Positions 1 through 5,509 of a stretch of 15,657 nucleotides of DNA are shown here, piece after piece. A program made the position numbers and the translations under genes. Each line of letters opens with the position of its first letter. The first letter of the stretch is position 1. A model generated the notes under the pieces. The model was not told the DNA's origin and did not search any database. It saw only the letters and a list, made by a program, of their open reading frames with translations. The stretch is from Clostridiales bacterium (lineage in GTDB: Bacteria; Bacillota; Clostridia; Lachnospirales; WQUN01). The stretch is taken from assembly GCA_031271275.1 (NCBI GenBank), contig JAISWA010000210.1:1-15657 (forward strand), read 5' to 3'.

Positions 1-1
1 C

Positions 2-175
2 GCCAAAGCGCGCGGGCTTAAAACCGTCGCGCTGACCGGCCCCGGCGGCGGGGAACTCGCCCGCATCTGCGACGCGGTAATCGCGGCCCCCGGCGGCAAC
101 ACGCCGGAAATTCAAGAGAGCCACCTGCCTATTTATCATACCTTGTGCCTTATGCTGGAGGAAGCGCTATTTTGA
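2..175 (+). CDS. gmhA: Sedoheptulose-7-phosphate isomerase, GmhA-type SIS domain protein (3' end only)
   Basis: The reading frame is open from the window edge to a TGA and gives 57 C-terminal residues. The segment ALTGPGGGELARICDAVI followed by PEIQESHLPIYHTLCLMLE is the end of a SIS (sugar isomerase) domain. The IQE-x-H-L-x3-H-x-LC pattern is typical of GmhA, which turns sedoheptulose 7-phosphate into D-glycero-heptose 7-phosphate in the cytoplasm, the first step to nucleotide-activated heptose. In an organism with SLH proteins the heptose could serve S-layer or other surface glycans; that is inference. The start and the N-terminal half lie outside the window, so a related SIS protein is possible. 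No terminator is visible after the stop, and the next gene has its own promoter 35 bp on. Confidence 0.8.
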   Translation, partial: AKARGLKTVALTGPGGGELARICDAVIAAPGGNTPEIQESHLPIYHTLCLMLEEALF

Positions 176-209
176 ATACTTAAAACAGTGAGGACGCAAA
201 CCCGGTTCC

Positions 210-238
210 TTGACGGCATTTTTGCGGAACACTATAAT
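210..238 (+). promoter_or_regulatory. Sigma-A-type promoter of secDF
   Basis: TTGACG at 210-215 and a perfect TATAAT at 233-238 are separated by exactly 17 bp. Transcription should start near 245, giving a leader of about 40 nt with a GGAGG ribosome binding site at 273-277 before the ATG at 285. This is the best consensus promoter in the window. It implies that secDF is transcribed independently of the upstream isomerase gene. Confidence 0.75.
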
Positions 239-284
239 GCGACGGGAAAATCGGCGCACGGGTTGCGCTCAATGGAGGATATAA

Positions 285-2456
285 ATGAAGGATAAGAACA
301 GAAGTTATTGGGTGATCGGTATCATTTTAGCGGCCATTATAGGGCTCGGCGTCCTTTCCGCGTTGGGAATCGGCCAAAGCCATGTGATGGGTTACGCGAA
401 TATACGGCAGGGCCTTGATTTGCAGGGCGGCGTGAGCATTTTGTTTGAAGCCGACGTGGACGAGCCTACCGCCGAGCAGATGAGTTCCGTGGAGAGCTTG
501 CTGCGCCGCAGGCTTGACGCGAAGGGTTACACCGAGGCCGACGCGGGCCTGCAGGGTACGAAGCAGATTCGCGTGGACATCCCCGGCGTGGACGACGCGG
601 AGCAGGCGCGCGAAGATATCGGAAGAACGGCGCAGCTGACGTTCTCCGACCCTTCGGGGAACGTGGTGCTGACCGGATCGGAAATAACCCGCGCCCAAAC
701 CGGCGTAATCACCGAGGGCGGCACAAGCCAGATCGTCGTCAACCTTGAAATGAATTCCGCCGGCGCGGCGGCGTTTGCCGAAGCCACCCGCAACAATATC
801 GGCAGGGCGATCAGCATAATGATGGACGATGAAATCATCAGCGCCCCGACGGTCAACAGCGCCATCACCGACGGCCGCTGCTATATTTCCGGCGGCTTCA
901 CCGCCGAATCGGCGGAATACCTCGCCTCGCTGATACGCGAAGGCTCGCTTCCGTTTAAGTTAAACGTCATCAGCATGAACAACGTGGGCGCGCGCCTCGG
1001 GGCGGACGCCCTGCGCACAAGCATTACGGCGGGCGTAATCGGCATCGCGCTGGTGCTGCTGTTTATGGCAATCATGTATAAGATGTCGGGCGTCGCGGCG
1101 GACATCGCGCTATTGGCGTACACCGTTCTTGTGCTGCTGATTTTAAGCACGCTGCGCATTACGCTCACCCTGCCCGGTATCGCGGGCATCATCCTCTCCA
1201 TCGGTATGGCGGTGGACGCCAACGTGGTTATATTCGAACGCATACGGGAAGAAATAAATTCCGGCAGGACGCTGCGCTCCGCCATCGAAGCGGGATATAA
1301 ACGCGCGTTCCCGGCTATTGTGGACAGCAATGTCACCACGCTTATCGCGGGCGTCGTGCTGTTCTGGCTGGGTACCGGCCCCGTAAAGGGCTTCGCCCAG
1401 ACGCTTTCCATCGGTATTCTGGTTTCCATGTTTTCCGCGTTGGTCATTACCCGGCACCTGATGACAAGCTTGGTCGCCATCGGGCTGAACAAACCGTCCT
1501 GGTACGCGAAAATTGAAAATAAAATCACCGCTTCGCAAATCGTCAACGCCGAGGAAGCGCCGGGGAAAAAGATTATTCCTTTCATCGAAAACCGCAAAAA
1601 ATTCTTTATCTTTTCCGGCGCGGTTATCGCGTTGGGCATCCTGTTCGTAGTCATCAACGGCGCGCGGGGGCAGGGCGTTTTCAACCTCGACGTGGAATTT
1701 TCGGGCGGCACTTCCTTTACGGTGGATATCGGGCAGCCCTTTGAAAACGACGACATCGCCGCCATCATCGGGGAAGTAACCGGTCAGACCGCGCCGCAGG
1801 TGCAAAAGGTCACCAATTCCAATCAGGTTATGATCAAGATTCGCTCCATCGACGCGGAGACCCGCATGGCTTTAATGGATAAAATCGTGGAGAAATACGG
1901 CATAGGCAGGGACGCGTTCACCTATTCCGACGTAAGCGCCACAGTCAGCGCCGACATGCAGCGCGCCGCGGTCCTCGCCATGCTCGTTTCCATGCTGTGC
2001 ATGTTGGTTTACGTGACGTGGCGGTTCAAAGACATCCGCATGGGGGCAAGCGCGATTTTCGCGCTTATGCATGACGCGTTGGTCGTCGTGTCCGCCTACG
2101 CGATTTTCCGCATCCCCCTTAACTATTCCTTTATCGCGGTGGTGCTGACCATCATCGGTTACTCCATCAACGCCACCATCATCATCTTCGACCGTATTCG
2201 GGAAAACCGCGTGACCCTGCGCCGGGAACCCGCCGCCAACCTGGTAAACGTCAGCGTGACGCAAACCCTGCGTCGCTCGATTTATACTTCCGTTACCACG
2301 CTGCTCGCGATACTGTGCCTGTACTTCATGGGCGTTCCGTCGATTAAGGAATTTACGCTTCCGCTGATCATCGGCTTGCTGTTCGGCGCGTACTCGTCGG
2401 TATGCCTGGCGGGGTCGTTCTGGTTTACACTGGGGAAAAAGAAGAAAGCGGCGTAA
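285..2456 (+). CDS. secDF: Fused protein translocase subunit SecDF
   Basis: This 723-residue membrane protein joins SecD (about 1-425) to SecF (about 430-723). SecDF uses the proton gradient to help pull secreted proteins through SecYEG on the outer side of the membrane. Visible hallmarks are a first membrane helix at about 9-29, the SecD motif LDLQGG at 44-49, a large external domain, the membrane motif AVDANVVIFERIREE with Asp311, a second N-terminal helix near 441-458, FSGGTSF of SecF, and the SecF motif IIGYSINATIIIFDRIREN. The arginine-containing TLRRS of the next SecF helix is present. The normally conserved aspartate of the SecF NDT motif is Ala630 here. Fused SecDF is common in Bacillota. 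The ATG follows GGAGG with good spacing. The length is normal and no frameshift is seen. Confidence 0.96.
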   Translation: MKDKNRSYWVIGIILAAIIGLGVLSALGIGQSHVMGYANIRQGLDLQGGVSILFEADVDEPTAEQMSSVESLLRRRLDAKGYTEADAGLQGTKQIRVDIPGVDDAEQAREDIGRTAQLTFSDPSGNVVLTGSEITRAQTGVITEGGTSQIVVNLEMNSAGAAAFAEATRNNIGRAISIMMDDEIISAPTVNSAITDGRCYISGGFTAESAEYLASLIREGSLPFKLNVISMNNVGARLGADALRTSITAGVIGIALVLLFMAIMYKMSGVAADIALLAYTVLVLLILSTLRITLTLPGIAGIILSIGMAVDANVVIFERIREEINSGRTLRSAIEAGYKRAFPAIVDSNVTTLIAGVVLFWLGTGPVKGFAQTLSIGILVSMFSALVITRHLMTSLVAIGLNKPSWYAKIENKITASQIVNAEEAPGKKIIPFIENRKKFFIFSGAVIALGILFVVINGARGQGVFNLDVEFSGGTSFTVDIGQPFENDDIAAIIGEVTGQTAPQVQKVTNSNQVMIKIRSIDAETRMALMDKIVEKYGIGRDAFTYSDVSATVSADMQRAAVLAMLVSMLCMLVYVTWRFKDIRMGASAIFALMHDALVVVSAYAIFRIPLNYSFIAVVLTIIGYSINATIIIFDRIRENRVTLRREPAANLVNVSVTQTLRRSIYTSVTTLLAILCLYFMGVPSIKEFTLPLIIGLLFGAYSSVCLAGSFWFTLGKKKKAA

Positions 2457-2507
2457 ACCCGTTCGCGCTCGTATCACCCTCCCTGCGTGTCCGCCATAGA
2501 ATGTTAC

Positions 2508-2539
2508 TGATAATGTTTTAACCGGTTACGGCATTATCA
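2508..2539 (+). promoter_or_regulatory. 32-bp nested dyad upstream of the cupin gene, probable operator
   Basis: TGATAATG (2508-2515) and CATTATCA (2532-2539) are perfect 8-bp inverted arms. Between them lies the 10-bp palindrome TAACCGGTTA (2519-2528), and both share one centre of symmetry at 2523/2524. The only asymmetric bases are ttt at 2516-2518 and cgg at 2529-2531, so 26 of 32 positions obey the dyad. It lies 24 bp before the cupin start codon and includes a -10-like GATAAT (2509-2514), although no matching -35 is seen. A regulator-binding site fits best. A weak intrinsic terminator for secDF is the alternative, because the dyad is followed by short T runs. Confidence 0.5.
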
Positions 2540-2563
2540 AATTTTAAATTTTGAGGGATTGAT

Positions 2564-3001
2564 ATGAGTTTGATGATGAACAGACGGATGCGTCAGGTTC
2601 CGCCGCCGGCTCCGCAGGATTACGGCAAGCGGCCTTATGTGACGGACCTTGTGGCAGCCGCGGTAAACAACAGAAATTACCGCACCGCCATATGGACGGG
2701 GCAAAATTTGCAAATGACCTTGATGAGCATAGGCGTTAATCAGGACGTGGGGCTTGAACTGCACGACGACGTTGACCAGTTCCTTTATGTGGTGCGCGGC
2801 TCGGCGTTGGTGATGATGGGGGACGCCGAGGATAATTTGACTTTCCAACAACCTGCGGCAGGCGGATACGGGATATTTGTGCCGATGGGGACTTGGCACA
2901 ATGTGGTGAACCGCGGCAGGGAACCGTTGAAACTGTTTACGGTTTACGCGCCGCCCCACCACCCGGCGGGTACGGTGGAGGTCACCGCCCCCGGGGAGTA
3001 A
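2564..3001 (+). CDS. Small single-domain cupin protein
   Basis: This 145-residue soluble protein has one beta-barrel cupin domain. Cupin motif 1 is GLELHDDVDQFLYVVRG (about 61-77), in the HxxxDQF form rather than the classic HxHxxxxE. Motif 2 is IFVPMGTWHNVVN (about 105-117), followed by PLKLFTVYAPPHHPAGTV. His64, Asp68 or Gln69, and His113 are the likely metal ligands. The protein matches a widespread group of uncharacterised bacterial cupins; its substrate is unknown and cannot be read from the sequence. The residues before about 25 are rich in Arg and Pro and look disordered. Translation starts at ATG after TGAGGGA (about 2552-2557). It appears to be a single-gene unit with the dyad upstream and hairpins downstream. 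Confidence 0.85.
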   Translation: MSLMMNRRMRQVPPPAPQDYGKRPYVTDLVAAAVNNRNYRTAIWTGQNLQMTLMSIGVNQDVGLELHDDVDQFLYVVRGSALVMMGDAEDNLTFQQPAAGGYGIFVPMGTWHNVVNRGREPLKLFTVYAPPHHPAGTVEVTAPGE

Positions 3002-3082
3002 GGCGCTTCAATAACCCGGGCGCAATGCCTCGCAACTTTTGGCTTATAATCACATCCGGGCGTTGCAGGCGCTCGGAACAAG

Positions 3083-3103
3083 AAAGCGGCTCCGCCGCTT
3101 TTT
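3083..3103 (+). terminator. Intrinsic terminator after the cupin gene
   Basis: AAAGCGGC (3083-3090), a TCC loop and GCCGCTTT (3094-3101) form a compact GC-rich stem that runs into a short T tract. It lies 81 bp past the cupin stop and is the first plausible Rho-independent terminator downstream of that gene. The T run is only five bases, so termination may be partial; a second hairpin follows at 3193. Confidence 0.6.
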
Positions 3104-3114
3104 CTCCGCAATCC

Positions 3115-3188
3115 GTCATAGGAAACTGTACCTTGCGCGTTCCGTTGGCTTCAAAATGGAACGCCGGAATCAAGCAGTTTCCTATGAC
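3115..3188. repeat. 74-bp long inverted repeat (structured element)
   Basis: The arms GTCATAGGAAACTG (3115-3128) and CAGTTTCCTATGAC (3175-3188) are perfectly complementary over 14 bp. Further pairing inside is CTTG (3132-3135) with CAAG (3171-3174), and GCGTTCC (3137-3143) with GGAACGC (3158-3164). The result is one long hairpin with an apical loop of 14 nt. There is no T tract directly after it, so it is not a standard terminator, and no target-site duplication is evident at the ends. Candidates are a miniature mobile element, a structured RNA or a processing site. Confidence 0.6.
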
Positions 3189-3192
3189 ATGA

Positions 3193-3237
3193 AAAAATAC
3201 GCAAACATGGGCAGCCTTTTGCCGTTTGCGTATTTTT
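3193..3237. terminator. Bidirectional terminator-like hairpin
   Basis: AAAAATACGCAAAC (3193-3206) pairs perfectly with GTTTGCGTATTTTT (3224-3237) around a 17-nt loop, which itself contains GGCA and TGCC. The A and T ends provide a T tract on both strands. On the plus strand it would back up the terminator at 3083-3103. It begins four bases after the 74-bp inverted repeat. Confidence 0.6.
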
Positions 3238-3349
3238 GTATTGCAAGGAAACTTTGTTATTTACAGCGTTTGAAGGCGTATTACATATAATTCCAAGAAG
3301 GTGAGTCGCACAAGCGTGATTTAACCGCAAGCATTTCGCCGCCCTCCGC

Positions 3350-3390
3350 AAAAGTATGTTATACTTGTCCGCAAGGATAAAAAAGTATGT
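3350..3390 (+). repeat. Direct repeat AAAAGTATGT, two copies 31 bp apart
   Basis: The decamer AAAAGTATGT occurs at 3350-3359 and again at 3381-3390, each preceded by a TCCGCAA sequence. The first copy also forms the small palindrome AAGTAT-gtt-ATACTT. The pair sits 40-80 bp before the SLH gene start, where a regulator could bind, but two short A-rich copies could be chance. Confidence 0.3.
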
Positions 3391-3430
3391 AAAATCCGGA
3401 AATTTATACGCAACCAAGCGGAGGGTACAT

Positions 3431-4639
3431 ATGAAGAAAATTTCAATCTTCCTGCTCCTATTTGCGCTGCTTTTTATACACGCCGCCGACGTAAACGCCG
3501 CCACGGGGCCTATGGGCTTCCGCGCGAGCTTCCGTATCGAAAGCGCCACCGAAACCCTTATTTACGGCGCGGTAAACGCCTATTCCCTGTCGCAGGCGTT
3601 AGAAGTCATGGCGGCGGGGCGCGGGCTGACGCTGACCTACACCCAGCGCGGTTCGGAAAGCCGCTTGACCGGAATGGAATTTCGCGAGACGGGCGAAGAC
3701 GTGAACGCGGGGATATCCGGCGAGTGGTCGGCGTATGTGATACGCCGGGGCGAGGTCGTCCGGCAGGACGCGTTCCTCGACATGCCCATTGAGAACGGCG
3801 ACGAGGCGGTGGTCTACTTCGGCGTGGCGGACGAGACGCGCATCGTCACCCATTTTACCTGCGAAGCCACGGCGGAAGCGCTCACCTTTTTCGTGGGGGC
3901 GGAAACCATGGAATGGGCGGAGGACTCCGGCGAATGGTCGCCGAGGGAATATGTTCTGCCCATTGAGGACGCGTTCATACACGTCGACTTGCCCGGCGGC
4001 GGGCAGGCGACCGGTTTGACCGACAGCGAGGGGCGCGCGGCGGTGCTTAACACCAAACCGGGGTACGCGCGTTTTTACGCGGAAGGGTACCGGCAGGGGC
4101 GCGTACCGCTGATTGTGCGGACGCTTGCCCAAACCGCGCTGTGCGGGTTCGACGAAGGCGCGGAAGCGGTGAGCCGGGCGGAAACCGCCGCGTTTCTGGT
4201 CAACACCCTGGCGGAGGGCAATACGAAACCGGCGAGGCGCGTGCCGGCATTCTCCGACGTAACGGAGCGCCACCCGCTTTACGGGGAAATTTCCGCCGCC
4301 GCGTCCTTCGGCATTGTCGCGGGCTACGAGGACAACACCTTCCGACCGGACGAACCGGTCACCCTGCTGCAGCTCTGCGCCATGGTTTCGCGGATTTTTC
4401 CGGAAGTAAACAAAACCGCCGCTTCCTATGCGGACGAAAGCGGCGGCGTTGAAACAAATGTTGATCATGAGACTGCCGACGAAACGGAAACCGAAGCGGT
4501 CAGCCCCATACCGGAATGGGCGCTGCCCGCGACGGAAGGCATGACCGAAGCGGGCTGGCTTGAAAATATCGGCGCCGGTTGGAACGATTTGATTACGCCC
4601 GAAACGCTGAATCAGCTATATAAAAATATTACGGAGTGA
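3431..4639 (+). CDS. Secreted S-layer-homology (SLH) domain protein with DUF4430-like region
   Basis: This is a 402-residue exported protein. The chosen ATG follows GGAGGG (about 3420-3425) and begins a classic signal peptide: MKK, a hydrophobic core at 4-18, and likely cleavage near AAD-VNAA (about 19-25). An in-frame ATG 75 bp upstream lacks a ribosome binding site. Residues about 45-131 resemble the DUF4430/transcobalamin-like fold (GISGEWSAYVIRRGE, then IENGDEAVVYFG). Residues about 180-230 look like a small carboxypeptidase-regulatory-like beta domain (TDSEGRAAVLNTKPG). The C-terminus carries one recognisable SLH repeat (about 247-322: SRAETAAFLV, AFSDV, GIVAGYEDNTFRPDEPVT), an acidic linker rich in Glu and Thr, and a degenerate second SLH (about 360-402). 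SLH domains anchor proteins to pyruvylated cell-wall polymer. The 3' end overlaps convergent mscL by 11 bp. The ligand is unknown. Confidence 0.8.
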   Translation: MKKISIFLLLFALLFIHAADVNAATGPMGFRASFRIESATETLIYGAVNAYSLSQALEVMAAGRGLTLTYTQRGSESRLTGMEFRETGEDVNAGISGEWSAYVIRRGEVVRQDAFLDMPIENGDEAVVYFGVADETRIVTHFTCEATAEALTFFVGAETMEWAEDSGEWSPREYVLPIEDAFIHVDLPGGGQATGLTDSEGRAAVLNTKPGYARFYAEGYRQGRVPLIVRTLAQTALCGFDEGAEAVSRAETAAFLVNTLAEGNTKPARRVPAFSDVTERHPLYGEISAAASFGIVAGYEDNTFRPDEPVTLLQLCAMVSRIFPEVNKTAASYADESGGVETNVDHETADETETEAVSPIPEWALPATEGMTEAGWLENIGAGWNDLITPETLNQLYKNITE

Positions 4640-5135
4640 CGTTGAGTTTGGACGTGCAGTATGGGCATACCGTAGCGTCCATATGTATCTTGGAGAAGCA
4701 GAAGGGGCAGTCCTTAACCGCCGGGGCGTCCGAACCGCTTTCGGGCTTGGGCGCAAACTTGTCCCGCAGGAAACTGATAAGCTTAACCAACAGGAATATC
4801 ACAAACCCCATCAGCAAAAAGTCCAGTACCGTCACGAGGAAGCTGCCGTATCTCAAAATGGGGACGCCCGCTTCCGCCGCCGCGTCCGCGCTTGCGTAAG
4901 CGTTCCACGCGCCGAAGTCCAACGCGATAAACCGCTCGCTCAGGCTGCCCGCCCCGGAAATGATGGATAAAAACGGCATGAGGATATCGTTGACCAGCGA
5001 AGTCACGATTTTGTTGAACGCGCCGCCGATGATTACGCCCACGGCGAGGTCTATGACATTCCCCCGCAGTATGAACTTCTTGAACTCCTCCAGAACGGAA
5101 AGCCGTTCCTTTATCTTTTTACGATGTTTCGCCAA
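4629..5135 (-). CDS. mscL: Large-conductance mechanosensitive channel MscL with C-terminal zinc ribbon
   Basis: The 168-residue membrane protein matches MscL, the pentameric pore that opens under membrane tension to release solutes after osmotic downshock. FKKFILRGNVIDLAVGVIIG (18-37) is the conserved first-helix region, NDILMPFLS follows, and the second membrane helix is at about 97-122. The protein is longer than the usual 130-150 residues for two reasons: a basic N-terminal extension (1-14), and a C-terminal tail with CPFC (143-146) and CPYC (157-160), a four-cysteine zinc-ribbon pattern. The start is TTG at 5135, placed after a GGGGGGA ribosome binding site in the end of mgsA, and the genes overlap by 25 bp. 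It is the last gene of the cluster, converging on the SLH gene with an 11-bp overlap and no terminator between them. Confidence 0.93.
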   Translation of the reverse strand: MAKHRKKIKERLSVLEEFKKFILRGNVIDLAVGVIIGGAFNKIVTSLVNDILMPFLSIISGAGSLSERFIALDFGAWNAYASADAAAEAGVPILRYGSFLVTVLDFLLMGFVIFLLVKLISFLRDKFAPKPESGSDAPAVKDCPFCFSKIHMDATVCPYCTSKLNVTP

Positions 5136-5509
5136 TCCAAGTCCCCCCTGTCCAACGCGAGCAGCAGCGCCTCAGCGGTCGCCAGGTTGCTCGCGAGCGG
5201 AATATTGTGTACGTCGCACAGCCGCATCACGGAATAAATATCCGGCTCGTAGTGCTTCTGATGCAGCGGGTCCCGCAGGAAAATCACCAAATCGATATCG
5301 TTGTGGGCGATTTGCGCGCCGAGCTGCTGTTCCCCGCCAAGATGCCCCGCCAGGTATTTATGCACCGGCAGCCCGATCGCTTCTTCCACAATCTGCCCCG
5401 TGGTTCCCGTGGCGTAGAGATGGTGCCTGCTCAGTATGTGCCGGTACGCGATGCACAGGTTTTCCATGAGCTTTTTCTTATTGTCATGCGCCATCAGCGC
5501 GATGTTCAT
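5111..5509 (-). CDS. mgsA: Methylglyoxal synthase (with active-site substitutions)
   Basis: The 132-residue protein aligns without gaps to methylglyoxal synthase, which converts dihydroxyacetone phosphate to methylglyoxal and phosphate in the cytoplasm. Conserved features are AHD (7-9), the phosphate loop ATGTTG (33-38), GGxQQ (58-62), RDP (79-81) with Asp80, EPD with Asp90, and the C-terminal LDWRNI. The family's catalytic base, Asp71 in E. coli, is Glu60 here (GGEQQ). The position of E. coli His98 is Tyr87, with a histidine at 86. The rest of the active site is intact, so it may be active, altered or regulatory. Its ATG overlaps the rodA stop as TAATG, with AGGAGA upstream, so it is translationally linked to rodA. 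Confidence 0.9.
   Translation of the reverse strand: MNIALMAHDNKKKLMENLCIAYRHILSRHHLYATGTTGQIVEEAIGLPVHKYLAGHLGGEQQLGAQIAHNDIDLVIFLRDPLHQKHYEPDIYSVMRLCDVHNIPLASNLATAEALLLALDRGDLDWRNIVKR

Larger units (their letters stand above)
3002..3430. other. 429-bp non-coding gap with a cluster of hairpins
   Basis: No convincing gene is present. From left to right the gap holds a bulged stem GCCT-c-GCAAC (3027-3036) with GTTGC-AGGC (3061-3069), a TATAAT at 3045-3050 without a recognisable -35, a short terminator hairpin (3083-3103), a 74-bp inverted repeat (3115-3188) and a second terminator-like hairpin (3193-3237). The remaining 190 bp are AT-rich and lead to the SLH gene. They contain TATAAT at 3286-3291 and TATACT at 3360-3365 without good -35 partners, and a direct repeat. 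A promoter for the SLH gene must lie here, but I cannot place it with confidence. Confidence 0.6.

Noticed and set aside
881..1768. Long minus-strand reading frame of 295 codons opposite secDF
   Set aside because: It is the antisense of a clearly conserved secDF frame. Its composition (Ser, Met, Pro, Ala rich) is that of a GC-rich shadow, and it has no recognisable domain or binding site.
3039..3290. Possible 83-codon plus-strand gene in the hairpin-rich gap
   Set aside because: It runs through the terminator stem and both inverted repeats, lacks a ribosome binding site and matches no family pattern.
3356..3430. Upstream ATG extending the SLH protein by 25 residues
   Set aside because: No ribosome binding site precedes it and it would bury the signal peptide. 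GGAGGG sits correctly before the ATG at 3431.
3151..3549. Possible 132-codon minus-strand gene before the SLH gene
   Set aside because: It overlaps the signal-peptide region of the SLH gene and the hairpins. Its sequence resembles no protein and it has no clear start signals.
3599..4468. Minus-strand frame of 289 codons opposite the SLH gene
   Set aside because: It is rich in Arg, Gly and His as expected for a shadow, and the plus strand has a signal peptide, SLH motifs and a ribosome binding site.
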